Positions 1 to 8,549 of a stretch of DNA of 14,416 nucleotides are shown one piece after another. This DNA comes from an uncultured Gammaproteobacteria bacterium (lineage in GTDB: Bacteria > Pseudomonadota > Gammaproteobacteria > UBA9214): NCBI GenBank assembly GCA_905480065.1, contig CAJQOV010000144.1, positions 1 to 14,416 on the forward strand. The letters are read 5' to 3'. The translations under genes were made by a program, and so were the position numbers. Each line of letters starts with the position of its first letter. Position 1 is the first letter of the stretch. Below the pieces are notes generated by a model that ran no database searches, was not told the DNA's origin, and saw only the letters and a program-made list of their open reading frames with translations.

Positions 1-1
1 G

Positions 2-496
2 CGCGATCGCGCCATGCTGGAACTGTTGTATGCCTGTGGCCTGCGCGTGTCGGAACTGGTTGGCCTGCTCCCGGAACAGGTCAACCTGGTACAGGGTGTG
101 GTGCGGCTGACCGGCAAGGGCAACAAGGAGCGGCTGGTGCCGCTGGGCGAGGATGCGAGCGACTGGCTGCAGCGTTACCTGGACGATGGCCGTACGCCAC
201 TGTGCCAGGGGCGGATGGTGCGGGAGCTGTTCGTTTCGCGCCAGGGGCGGGGCATGACACGCCAGACCTTCTGGCACCGGCTGCGCCAGTATGCGCAACA
301 GACCGGCATCCGCAAACACCTCTCGCCACACACCCTGCGCCATGCATTCGCAACGCATTTACTCAACCACGGCGCGGACTTGCGCGTGGTGCAGATGCTG
401 CTGGGCCATAGTGACCTGTCGACCACGCAGATATATACTCATGTGGCACGTGAGCGCCTGAAAGACCTCCACGCACAACACCATCCACGCGGTTGA
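2..496 (+). CDS. xerD: Site-specific tyrosine recombinase XerD (3' part)
   Basis: Partial gene: the reading frame is open from base 2 and the N-terminal core-binding domain lies off the left edge. The remaining ~164 codons are the catalytic domain of a tyrosine recombinase. All catalytic residues are visible: Arg in GLRVSEL (44-46), Lys in GKGNKER (116-118), His and Arg of SPHTLRH (329-331 and 338-340), His of LLGHSDLS (407-409) and the nucleophilic Tyr of IYTHVA (434-436). The wording TRQTFWHRL, NHGADLRVVQMLLGH and the ending QHHPRG is XerD-like rather than XerC-like. With XerC and FtsK, XerD resolves chromosome dimers at dif by cutting and rejoining strands through a Tyr-DNA intermediate. 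The ATG at 14 is internal (family members read RDKAML here), not the true start. dsbC follows 70 bp downstream on the same strand, as in E. coli. Confidence 0.97.
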   Translation, partial: RDRAMLELLYACGLRVSELVGLLPEQVNLVQGVVRLTGKGNKERLVPLGEDASDWLQRYLDDGRTPLCQGRMVRELFVSRQGRGMTRQTFWHRLRQYAQQTGIRKHLSPHTLRHAFATHLLNHGADLRVVQMLLGHSDLSTTQIYTHVARERLKDLHAQHHPRG

Positions 497-529
497 GCCG
501 GCGGGTGGAAACTTTGGCGGCTGGCATGC

Positions 530-544
530 TGTCACACCCTGACA
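530..544. repeat. Short dyad TGTCA-N5-TGACA before dsbC
   Basis: A perfect 5-bp inverted repeat with a CACCC centre lies in the 70-bp xerD-dsbC gap, 22 bp before the dsbC start. It could be a small operator or a chance palindrome. No convincing -35/-10 pair is seen around it, so dsbC may simply be read through from xerD. Confidence 0.25.
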
Positions 545-566
545 TACCAAAACAGGAAAACGATTC

Positions 567-1298
567 ATGATGATCAAACGTCTGGCTGCAATACTCGTGC
601 TCATCCCCGGCCTGTACCTGGGTGCCGCCCTGGCGGCGGAAACCGCCACCGACACGGTGATCCGTGCCGCGATCAAGAAAATCCTGCCGCTTGCCTCGAT
701 CGACGAAATTACCCCTTCGCCCATGGCCGGCTTGTCCGAGGTGGTTATGGGGGCGAACCTGTATTACGTCAGCAATGACGGCAAGTACATCATCCAGGGC
801 AGCATGATCGACCTGAATACCCGCGTCGATCTCAGTAACGAGCGGCTCAAGGGGGTGCGTCTCGGCCTGCTCAAGACGATTGACGAGAAGGACATGATCA
901 TCTTCCCGGCCGGCGAGCAACGCCATGTAATCACTGTATTCACCGATATCGATTGCGGCTACTGCCGCAAGCTGCACAAGGAGATCAAGGAATACAACAA
1001 CCGCGGTATCACGGTGCGATACCTGTCCTTTCCGCGCGCCGGTGCCAACTCACCTGCATTCCACGAGGCAGAGTCGGTCTGGTGCAGCGAGAATCGCCAG
1101 GATGCAATGACCCGGGCCAAGCTGGGCGAGAAATTGCCGCTGACCAAGTGTGACAACCCGGTGCTCAGGGAAATGGAACTGGGCAGTCAGATGGGCGTGA
1201 CCGGCACGCCGTCGATCTTTATGGAAAATGGCGATCTGCTGCCGGGTTATGTGCCGGCCGCCAAGCTGGCCGCCGAGCTGGATCGACGCTCCTTGTAG
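567..1298 (+). CDS. dsbC: Thiol:disulfide interchange protein DsbC
   Basis: Periplasmic disulfide isomerase and chaperone of 243 aa. DsbC dimers shuffle wrong disulfides in secreted proteins and are kept reduced by DsbD. Visible: a signal peptide (Lys4-Arg5, hydrophobic core 6-19, likely cleavage after Ala-Leu-Ala-Ala near residue 24), an N-terminal dimerisation domain (about 25-85), a linker helix, and a thioredoxin-fold domain with active site C130-G-Y-C133 (FTDIDCGYC) and cis-Pro P215 in GTPSIF. C173 and C195 are spaced 22 residues apart like the structural disulfide C141-C163 of E. coli DsbC. Two ATGs are adjacent (567 and 570); AGGA at 553-556 is compatible with either, so the first was taken. 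Same strand as xerD, 70 bp downstream; converges with cnoX. Length and motifs are normal for the family. Confidence 0.97.
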   Translation: MMIKRLAAILVLIPGLYLGAALAAETATDTVIRAAIKKILPLASIDEITPSPMAGLSEVVMGANLYYVSNDGKYIIQGSMIDLNTRVDLSNERLKGVRLGLLKTIDEKDMIIFPAGEQRHVITVFTDIDCGYCRKLHKEIKEYNNRGITVRYLSFPRAGANSPAFHEAESVWCSENRQDAMTRAKLGEKLPLTKCDNPVLREMELGSQMGVTGTPSIFMENGDLLPGYVPAAKLAAELDRRSL

Positions 1299-1302
1299 AG
1301 CA

Positions 1303-1316
1303 GCCGGCAAACCGGC
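1303..1316. terminator. Weak hairpin between convergent dsbC and cnoX
   Basis: GCCGG-CAAA-CCGGC forms a perfect 5-bp GC-rich stem with a 4-nt loop, 4 bp after the dsbC stop and 34 bp past the cnoX stop on the other strand. Its place between convergent genes suits a shared terminator, but no T-run follows on either strand, so intrinsic termination is doubtful. A second small palindrome, GCGTA-A-TACGC, lies at 1330-1340. Confidence 0.25.
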
Positions 1317-1350
1317 ACGCGACAGGCCCGCGTAATACGCCCCTGCTCAC

Positions 1351-2214
1351 TCAGTACAGCGCGGTAAACATGCGGCGCCGGTAGATCCCGGCCAGTTCAT
1401 TGTCCTTGCCCAGCAGGTCAAACGACGCCAGCAGCGCCTTGCGCCCGGCATCGTCATGGAAGCCGCGATCATGCTGCAGCAGGTACAGGAATTCATCCAG
1501 TGCCGCCTGCGTACTGCCGGACAGCAACAGCGCGGCACCGAGCCGGTAACGCGCGGCACTGTCGGACGGGTCGCTGACGATTCGCGCCTGTAACTCCGCG
1601 ATATCCGCATCTGTACCGGCCACGCGCGAGAAGTCCAGCACCGCGCGCACCCCCAGTGCATCACTTTCATTGCGTACCTCGTACGGCATGGCGTCCAGCA
1701 AGGCCTCGGCCTGGTCCAGTTGCCCGGCACGTATGCTCATGCTGGCGTAATCCAGGGTGAGCTGGTGGTTGTCGGGTTCGCTGGCATGGGTTTGCGCCAG
1801 TAGCGCCAGCGCCTGTTGTGTTTGCCCGGCACTGAACAATTGACGCGCCTCGCTGCGTACCGGGTCGGAAGTGCGCTCGATGTGGCGGTCGAGCAGGATG
1901 CGCAGGGCGGACTCGGTTTGTGCGCCGGCAATCTCCTCGACGATCTCGCCACCCTTGTAGATGCGCATGGTCGGCAGGCTGCGGATATTGTGCTGCTGCG
2001 CCAGCTGGCGTTCCTGGTCGGTGTTGATTTTTGCGATCACGAACTTGCCGGCATATTCCTCGACCAGCTTGTGCAACAGCGGCATCTGCATCTGGCAGGG
2101 TCCGCACCAGTCCGCCCAGTAGTCCACCAGCACCGGGACTTGCCGTGACCGTTCGATGACCTGGGCCTGGAAGGACTCAATGCCTACTTCAGAAATATTC
2201 GCTAACTCGTTCAT
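1351..2214 (-). CDS. cnoX: Thioredoxin-TPR chaperone CnoX (YbbN family)
   Basis: 287-aa cytoplasmic protein with an N-terminal thioredoxin fold (about 1-110) and a helical TPR-like C-terminal half (about 112-287), the YbbN/CnoX arrangement (E. coli protein about 284 aa). CnoX is a chaperedoxin: it binds unfolding proteins during oxidative stress, protects their cysteines and passes them to GroEL/DnaK. The active site here is complete, W36-C37-G-P-C40, with cis-Pro P81 in LPTMRIYKGG. E. coli YbbN has lost the CGPC motif, so this protein probably retains oxidoreductase activity, as the Caulobacter protein does. Start: the ATG at 2214 (MNELANISEV) gives the family length; the frame stays open upstream but that overlaps the addA-like gene and is a shadow. 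No clear Shine-Dalgarno is seen. It begins 16 bp after the addA-like stop, so it is probably the last gene of that operon. Confidence 0.93.
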   Translation of the reverse strand: MNELANISEVGIESFQAQVIERSRQVPVLVDYWADWCGPCQMQMPLLHKLVEEYAGKFVIAKINTDQERQLAQQHNIRSLPTMRIYKGGEIVEEIAGAQTESALRILLDRHIERTSDPVRSEARQLFSAGQTQQALALLAQTHASEPDNHQLTLDYASMSIRAGQLDQAEALLDAMPYEVRNESDALGVRAVLDFSRVAGTDADIAELQARIVSDPSDSAARYRLGAALLLSGSTQAALDEFLYLLQHDRGFHDDAGRKALLASFDLLGKDNELAGIYRRRMFTALY

Positions 2215-2230
2215 AACAAATGTAATTAGA

Positions 2231-5200
2231 TTACCGGTTTGTGTCGATGGATGATTGTACCGCATCCAGCCACAGCAGTTCAGCGCAGGCGGTGAACAGT
2301 ACCCCCGCGCGCACCGCGCGACCGGGCCAGAGTCGTTCCGCCGCCGTGGCATAGCAGGCAAGCTGCGCACGGTAGTCATCAACCAGCAGCGCCATGTTGC
2401 TCGCGTCGGCCTGCCGGTGGGTCTTGTAATCGATGACCAGCACGCGCTCTGCGGTGACAACGAGGCGATCGATGACACCGTACACCATGCGGATGCCGTC
2501 CAGATATTGCACCGGCGCCTCGTTATACGCCTGGGTAAAGTGTGCGGCATCGAACAGTTGCGCAAATGCGGGATGACTGACGATGCCGCGCGCTTCCTGC
2601 CACCAGTCGCACAGCTCGCTATCGTTCGGGTCGCGCTGCAGGCGGTTGGCAATATCGACCAGCAGCTTGTCATGGGATGCCAGCGGACTGCGCGTAACGT
2701 GATCGAGCATCAGGTGGATGGCGATACCACGCTCGCGGCCATCCGCGTCGGTGTGGGTATGTTCACTGGCCAGTGCCAGCCGGCTGGGTGCAATCGGCCG
2801 GTCGCGCGACGCGGTCGCGACTGGCCGCGATAATGCCGGTGCAACCTCCACCGGCGTGTCTGTGCTGGGCGTTGCCGGGTCGGGCGGTTTGCGGGTGCCG
2901 GACTCGAGCACCGGGTAGCCCGCATCGCCAGGCGGGGCGTCGTCGAGCGCGGCGGCCAGCGCGCCATACCAGCCGGTATTGCTTGCCGCCGGCTTCGCAT
3001 TGCCGGAAATGAACAGGTACTGGCGCGCCCGCGTCAGTGCGACGTACAGCAGGTTGGCATCTTCACAGTTCGCAGCCAGCGCCCGCTGATCCAGCAGCTG
3101 CTGCGTGCGGCTGTCACGCTGCCTGCTGCCTGCCGCCAGCAGCATCAGTTGTGGTCGGGTCGCGTCCTGCGGCCAGTCGACGCAGGCGCTCCAGGCCGAG
3201 CGATCGGTGCGCGATCGGGCGGCATCGGCAAGGAATACCACCGGCCGTTCCAGTCCCTTGGCCGCGTGCACCGTCATCAGGCGCACCCGGTCGTCTTGGC
3301 TGTCGTCCGGCGCACTCTCGTCCGGCTGGTCCCGGTCGGACTCGCGCAGTCGGGCGAGCAGGTCGAGAAAGCGTGGCAGGCTCGGGTAGCGGCCGTTGTC
3401 GAGCTCCAGCGCCAGCTCGATCAGGCGCGTGAAGCTGGCGCGCATGCGGGGCAGCAAGGTGGCGTGGAAGGCCGCTTCGTAGCGGCGCAACACTTCCCCT
3501 TCGTGGAAGATGCGGTCGAGCAGGTCATGCACCGGCAACTGGCCGGCCAGCGTGCGCCAGTGCGCCAGCAGGCCATGAATCGACCGGTACGGTTGCGTGC
3601 CGGCTTCGGCCAGTTCGGCAAGCCGCGCATACCAGTGGCTGCCGTTGTGCGCTGCCAGCGGCCACAGTTGCTCGCTGTCGAGATCGAACAGGGGCGAGCG
3701 CAATACCTGCGCCAGTGCGAGGTTGTCATACGGGGAAATCAGGCAGTTCAGCAGTGCAACCAGGTCGCGCACCTCGAGATTTTCCAGCAACAGGCCGCGG
3801 CTGGCGCCGAGACAGGGAATGCGGGCCGCGCGCAGGGCCTGTTCGTAAACCGCGGCATGGGTGCGCTGGCGCAGCAGGATCATGATGTCGCCGTAGCGCA
3901 GGCTGCGCACCTTGCCGTCCTGTTCCACCGTGGCACCGCTCGCAAGCAGTTGCCGGATGGTGTGTGCAATCTGGCGGCCCTCGTCGAGACAGGCCGGGTT
4001 GGCTGCCGTGCTGCGCGGTTCGTGCAACGGGTTGCGCAGCGTGCCGCACGGCGCGACTGGAATATCGGCGTCCGTGCCGCTGCACAGGGGCAGCAGGCCG
4101 ACCCTGCCGTAGACGTCGCGCAAGTACGTGTCATGCGCTGCAAACTCCGCCAGCAGCCCGGTCATTTGCGGCCCGCTGAAAACCCGGTTCACGCAGTCCA
4201 TGATCGCGCTGGCCGAGCGGCGCGAGTGATTGAGCGGAAAGCGCCGCGCGTTGCGATGCGCTTCGAGCCAGCCGGACGCCGTTTCCAGCAGTGCCGGGTT
4301 GGCACGCCGGAAACTGTAGATGGATTGCTTGCGATCACCGACCAGGAATACCGAGCGCTCGCGACCGCTGTCGCCGGACGCAAGTTCCTCCAGCAACGGC
4401 TTCAGCAGGCGCCACTGCGTCGGGTTGGTGTCCTGGAATTCATCGACCAGCAGGTGATCGATGCGCGCATCCAGCTTGTACTGCACCCAGCTGGCATGCT
4501 CGCTGCGGTTGAGCAGCTCACAGGCCAGCCATTCGAGATCAGTCAGATCAAGCGTGCGCTGTTCACGCTTGATGCGCTGGTAGTGCGCCAGCAACGCACT
4601 GCCGGCGCGGTACCAGGCACTGTTCAGCGCCAGGGTGTTGCGGCGCGCGCGGGCATCGATGAGCGCGAGCACTTCATCGCAACCCTGCTGGTGCAGCTCC
4701 AGGTAGCGTGCCGCGCGTTGCTCGCCCAGGCGCTTCTGCTGGGTCGGGCTGGACTTGCGCTTGCGCGCTTCGTTCGCGCCGGTGAGATAGGCAAGGCACA
4801 CCGCGTCGAGGAAGTCCGCGCCGTGCAGCTGTTGTGCCAGTGCCTGGTCAATATGAGCGGCGAGTTGTGCATCGGTGGCGGTATTTGCGTGCAACAGTTG
4901 CGCAAAGGCCTGGTGCCGCGCGCGCTGGATGTCGTTCGGGTAACCGGCCAGCGGATCAACGGCGGGATCGATAGCGAGAAACTCCGCGAACGCGGCGCTG
5001 GCAAACTCCACCGGCTCGGCAGCATCCGCCGTCCAGGCCCACCAGTCGCTGCGCTGGGCAAGCAACGAGAACAGCGCATTGCTGGCATTCTCCAGGCTGT
5101 CACAGAGTGTTGCCAGCGTGTCGAGCGCCTGCGTGACCGGATGTTGCGGCCGGCGGATGCTGTCGGCCAGCAGGGCATCGTAGGCGGCCTGTTCCAGCTG

Positions 5201-5635
5201 CCCGGTTTTTTCCACCAGTTCAAACCCGGGCGTGACGCCGGCCTCGAGCGGGAAGCGCGCCAGCAGGTCATTGCAGAAGGCATGGAAGGTCGTGCAGCGC
5301 AGCCGACGCGGATTGCACAGCACGGTTTCATACAGCTGCGCTGCACGTTGCATGCTGTCCGGGTCTGTTTCGATCCCGGCCTGCTCCAGCTGCCTGGTAC
5401 GATCTGCTTCGTCAGCGCAGGCCAGCTCGCGCAGCCGCTCCATGATGCGCTGTTCCATTTCGGCCGCGGCCTTGCGCGTAAACGTGACGGCCAGGATGCT
5501 GTCGGCGCGCGCACCGGCCAGCAGCAGGCGCAGCACGCGCGTGACCAGCAGCCAGGTCTTGCCGGTGCCGGCCGAGGCGTGCACGCTGGCATCCCGGCGC
5601 GGATCGGTGGCCGCCAGTGACTGGTTCGCGCTCAT
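2231..5635 (-). CDS. addA: AddA-like UvrD-family helicase/nuclease (double-strand break processing)
   Basis: 1134-aa superfamily 1A helicase with a C-terminal RecB-type nuclease, the AddA architecture. Visible: Q5 of a Q-motif; Walker A ASAGTGKT (20-27); motif Ia LAVTFTRKAAAEM (48-60); TTFHAFC; Walker B DEFQDT (398-403); motif III GDRKQSIYSFRRANP (from 433); motif V TVHAAKGLE (around H790); motif VI VALTRAR (865-871). The nuclease residues are H974, D1056 (GVIDRL), D1069 and K1071 (VIDYKT), followed by a QxxxY segment, so both ATPase and nuclease should work. Expected role: with the AddB-like partner, unwind and resect double-strand ends to load RecA. Start: the ATG at 5635 overlaps the addB-like stop as ATGA, implying translational coupling; a GTG at 5662 would add nine residues and is less likely. 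RecB is an alternative label, but the partner is AddB-like, not RecC, and no recC or recD is present. Confidence 0.88.
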   Translation of the reverse strand: MSANQSLAATDPRRDASVHASAGTGKTWLLVTRVLRLLLAGARADSILAVTFTRKAAAEMEQRIMERLRELACADEADRTRQLEQAGIETDPDSMQRAAQLYETVLCNPRRLRCTTFHAFCNDLLARFPLEAGVTPGFELVEKTGQLEQAAYDALLADSIRRPQHPVTQALDTLATLCDSLENASNALFSLLAQRSDWWAWTADAAEPVEFASAAFAEFLAIDPAVDPLAGYPNDIQRARHQAFAQLLHANTATDAQLAAHIDQALAQQLHGADFLDAVCLAYLTGANEARKRKSSPTQQKRLGEQRAARYLELHQQGCDEVLALIDARARRNTLALNSAWYRAGSALLAHYQRIKREQRTLDLTDLEWLACELLNRSEHASWVQYKLDARIDHLLVDEFQDTNPTQWRLLKPLLEELASGDSGRERSVFLVGDRKQSIYSFRRANPALLETASGWLEAHRNARRFPLNHSRRSASAIMDCVNRVFSGPQMTGLLAEFAAHDTYLRDVYGRVGLLPLCSGTDADIPVAPCGTLRNPLHEPRSTAANPACLDEGRQIAHTIRQLLASGATVEQDGKVRSLRYGDIMILLRQRTHAAVYEQALRAARIPCLGASRGLLLENLEVRDLVALLNCLISPYDNLALAQVLRSPLFDLDSEQLWPLAAHNGSHWYARLAELAEAGTQPYRSIHGLLAHWRTLAGQLPVHDLLDRIFHEGEVLRRYEAAFHATLLPRMRASFTRLIELALELDNGRYPSLPRFLDLLARLRESDRDQPDESAPDDSQDDRVRLMTVHAAKGLERPVVFLADAARSRTDRSAWSACVDWPQDATRPQLMLLAAGSRQRDSRTQQLLDQRALAANCEDANLLYVALTRARQYLFISGNAKPAASNTGWYGALAAALDDAPPGDAGYPVLESGTRKPPDPATPSTDTPVEVAPALSRPVATASRDRPIAPSRLALASEHTHTDADGRERGIAIHLMLDHVTRSPLASHDKLLVDIANRLQRDPNDSELCDWWQEARGIVSHPAFAQLFDAAHFTQAYNEAPVQYLDGIRMVYGVIDRLVVTAERVLVIDYKTHRQADASNMALLVDDYRAQLACYATAAERLWPGRAVRAGVLFTACAELLWLDAVQSSIDTNR

Positions 5636-8520
5636 GGCTCGGGCCACGCCGGCTTGCGACACAGGCCGTCCATCTCGCAGTACTTGCAGGTATCCGCGTC
5701 ACCCCAGGCCGGCAATGGAGTGCCGCTGGCAATTTCCGCCAGCACCGTATCCAGGCGCCGCAGCACGGCGTGCGACAGTTCGGCAAGCGTCTCACCTTCC
5801 AGCTGACTGCCGGTCCAGACCGCGTTCCGGTTGTTGCGCTTGCCGATCAGCAGGTATGCGACGGCTTGCGGCATGCTGTCAGCGAGCAGTGCATAGGAGG
5901 GCAGTTGCACCGCCTCGCCGGCATCGATGGCGTGCTGGTCCGGCGCGCTGCCGGTCTTGTAGTCGATGATCAGCGCACCCTCGCTACCGCTGTCGATGCG
6001 GTCCATGCGTCCGGCCAGCGTCCGGCCGTCGGCCAGCCGGCATTCACCGTCGCGCTCGCCGGCCAGGAAACGCCACCCGGCCTGGTGCCCGATCAGCCAC
6101 TCGATGTACGGTTCAACCAAAACCAGCCAGCGCCGCAGCCAGGCGCGGTGTTCGAAGTTGTCTTCCAGCTCACGCGCAAATACCTGGCGTGAGACCTGTT
6201 CGAGCTGTGCTATGGCTGTTGCGCGCTGCGCCTCCGCCAGCGGTTGCGGCAACGGTGCGGGGTAACCCTCTTTACCCTGGTGAAATACTTCCAGCACGCG
6301 GTGCACCAGGCTGCCGTACGCGGATTTTTCCAGCGCCTGTTTCACTTCCTCGCGCGCCTTCAGGCGCAGCCCGCTGGCGGCAAAGAAACGGTACGGGCAA
6401 TCGATCAGCGTGCCGTGCGCGCTGACCGACAGTTCGTCCGGCAGCGTGGCGGCAGGCATGACCACGCGTGCTGGCGTGGTCGGGCGTGGCAGCGGCAGGG
6501 GATGGTGGCCAGCGACACGCGTGTCCGGGTGATCGACCAGCGTGGCCAGCTCGCAGTCTCGCAAGTCGTGTTGCCAGGCCAGCTGGTGGAACACCTCGAG
6601 GCGCGCCAGCCAGGAGCCGGGCGTGCGCTGTTCGCCGTCCTGCTCGCGGTGCCAGGTGAGCAGTACACGCGGTGCGCTTTCCAGCAGCTCACGGAAGCGT
6701 TGCAGTTGCTGCTGGTGACGCTCCGGCCAGGCCGGCAGGCCGAGTTCCGCGCGCACGCGGTCGTTGAAGAACGGTGTGCGCGCCGGTGCCGGTGGCAGGT
6801 ACTCGCTGTCACAGGCGCCGATCACGATGCCGGCGAAGCGGCCAAGCCGCGCCTGCTGCAGGTTCAGCAGCCACACCGGGCTGCTGTCCAGGGCGGGGCG
6901 GAAGTCGTGCTGTTCCAGTGCGCTGCCCAGCCAGGCGCGGAAGGTAGTCCAGTCCATCTGCAGGTCGCTGTGTACGGCGGCGTCGTGCAGCAGGCGCCAT
7001 TCCTGCTGGATACGTTGCCCGGCCGAATCCTTCGTGAAGGCCTGCCAGATACCGACTTCCGTCAGGCTGGCCTGCAGCTGCTCCAGCAACAGCGCCGGCG
7101 CGTGCGTACCGGCCAGGCAGTTGCGCAGTGGCTCGGCGGCGTGATCGAGCCGGTTGAGCAACTGCTGCAACTGCGCAGCGGTTGCCGCGCTCCAGGACTT
7201 TTTCAGGTGCGCCTGGCGCAGGTCGATCTGCTGCCGGTAGCGTTGCAGGCTGCGCCCGATGTTGCCGTGCCGCACGATATCGGTCTCGAAGCGGAACACG
7301 CAGTGATCGAGCGCATCACGATCCTCGTCCGGCAGGGTGAACGGCGACTTCAGCGTGTCCAGCAAGGGTTCGTGCGCGAAGTCCTCCTCGACGGTCTGCA
7401 GCCAGCGTTCCAGCGCAGCGGCGGCGCGGGTGGTGGACAGCGCCCAGCCGCCCGGATCCTGCAGGGTAATACCGGCGCGCTCCAGCAGTGCGCGCACGCG
7501 CCGCCCCAAGCGGCGGTCCTCGGTGACGATGGCGACGGGCTGGAGCCCGTCGAGCAGCCAGCGGCGCACCTGCAGGTCGATGGCGCGCGCCTCCTGTTCC
7601 GCGGAGCCGGCGGCAAAGCTGTGCAGGTGTCCGGCCAGCGGCGGTTCCGGCTGTGCAGTACGCGCGCTGATTGCGCGTGCCTGCAGCGTGCGATCCGCTG
7701 CCCAGAACACGGCATCCAGCGTGGCGCCGGCCGGCGCCTGCGCACTGTCAGCGAGTACTGCGCTGTCGAGGCGTTGCTGCCACGCGCGCTCAGGTGCCAC
7801 GCTGCCTGCCAATGACCGGTGCAGCAACAGTTGTCCGCGACCGGCATCCAGGACGCTGCCGATCCATTCAGCCTCGGCGGCCGTGGGTGTATCGATGCCG
7901 GTCACATAGAGGTAGCGCGGATCCGGTTGCGCGCGTTGCCCGGCGAGCTGTTGCAACAGGGCGGCGCCGGGATCGAGCAGATCGTTCGCCTGCAACTGCT
8001 GATGCCAGGCCTGCCACAACCGTTGCACAATGCGCGCCTCGCGATCGAACGGTTCCGGTGGTGTGCCGGCCAGGCCGTAGGCGGATTGCAGGCGCCGGGT
8101 AAAGTCGCTGAGGCTGGCGTCGACCGGTACGCGATGCAGGGTGAGCTCGTCGAACAGCGTGATCAGGCTGTCGGCCAGCGTCCACGGGTCCTGCTCGCCA
8201 AAGATGTCGGGGTGCTGCTGGATCGCCTCGACCAGCAACAGTTCGCGGCGCGCCCGCCCGGGGATCCGGGCCGCCACCGGGACCTGTTCGGACAGCCAGT
8301 GCTCCGGCGTGCTGATGCAAGGGCCAAGCAGTGCGCCGTGACCGCGCTGCTGCGCCGCGTCCAGCAGGTGGCGGCGCAGCTCGGCCGCAAACAGCAGGTT
8401 CGGCAGCAGCACCACACAGCCGGTCAGGTCGGGCAGGGTGTCGGCCTGTGCCACGACATGGCGTGCGGTACAGGCGAGCAGATCATCCTGGCAGGGGTAC
8501 AGGATGACGGGCGGGTTCAT
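5632..8520 (-). CDS. addB: AddB-like PD-(D/E)XK nuclease with Fe-S cysteines
   Basis: 962-aa partner of the AddA-like helicase. The N-terminal ~700 residues are helicase-like in layout, but no GxxGxGKT Walker A is visible near the N-terminus (it reads CVVLLPNLLFAAELRRHLL), so the motor is probably inactive and scanning or structural. The C-terminal nuclease is complete: H740, D840 (GRMDRID), D853 and K855 (IIDYKTG), then a QxPSYALL motif. C708 (LIDCPYRFF) plus C945, C948 and C954 (C-x2-C-x5-C) match the layout of the AddB 4Fe-4S cluster that staples the nuclease domain. From memory this suits the beta/gammaproteobacterial AddB-homologous 'probable DNA repair protein' family (TIGR03623) better than Bacillus AddB, so the symbol stands for an AddB-like protein. 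Start ATG at 8520, 29 bp after fdxA; no strong Shine-Dalgarno. Confidence 0.86.
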   Translation of the reverse strand: MNPPVILYPCQDDLLACTARHVVAQADTLPDLTGCVVLLPNLLFAAELRRHLLDAAQQRGHGALLGPCISTPEHWLSEQVPVAARIPGRARRELLLVEAIQQHPDIFGEQDPWTLADSLITLFDELTLHRVPVDASLSDFTRRLQSAYGLAGTPPEPFDREARIVQRLWQAWHQQLQANDLLDPGAALLQQLAGQRAQPDPRYLYVTGIDTPTAAEAEWIGSVLDAGRGQLLLHRSLAGSVAPERAWQQRLDSAVLADSAQAPAGATLDAVFWAADRTLQARAISARTAQPEPPLAGHLHSFAAGSAEQEARAIDLQVRRWLLDGLQPVAIVTEDRRLGRRVRALLERAGITLQDPGGWALSTTRAAAALERWLQTVEEDFAHEPLLDTLKSPFTLPDEDRDALDHCVFRFETDIVRHGNIGRSLQRYRQQIDLRQAHLKKSWSAATAAQLQQLLNRLDHAAEPLRNCLAGTHAPALLLEQLQASLTEVGIWQAFTKDSAGQRIQQEWRLLHDAAVHSDLQMDWTTFRAWLGSALEQHDFRPALDSSPVWLLNLQQARLGRFAGIVIGACDSEYLPPAPARTPFFNDRVRAELGLPAWPERHQQQLQRFRELLESAPRVLLTWHREQDGEQRTPGSWLARLEVFHQLAWQHDLRDCELATLVDHPDTRVAGHHPLPLPRPTTPARVVMPAATLPDELSVSAHGTLIDCPYRFFAASGLRLKAREEVKQALEKSAYGSLVHRVLEVFHQGKEGYPAPLPQPLAEAQRATAIAQLEQVSRQVFARELEDNFEHRAWLRRWLVLVEPYIEWLIGHQAGWRFLAGERDGECRLADGRTLAGRMDRIDSGSEGALIIDYKTGSAPDQHAIDAGEAVQLPSYALLADSMPQAVAYLLIGKRNNRNAVWTGSQLEGETLAELSHAVLRRLDTVLAEIASGTPLPAWGDADTCKYCEMDGLCRKPAWPEP

Positions 8521-8549
8521 GCAATCAGTCTGCGGTGCGATATGCCGGC

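Noticed and set aside
2215..2673. N-terminal extension of cnoX to 440 residues
   Set aside because: The extra 153 residues overlap the 3' end of the addA-like nuclease domain, are Arg/Ser/Cys-rich shadow sequence, and do not belong to the thioredoxin family; the ATG at 2214 gives the right length.
3149..5620. An 823-codon open frame on the + strand opposite the addA-like gene
   Set aside because: It is antisense to a gene with all helicase and nuclease motifs in order. Its translation is low-complexity (rich in Arg, Gln, Ala, Val, Gly) with no recognisable motif, as expected from codon bias in GC-rich DNA.
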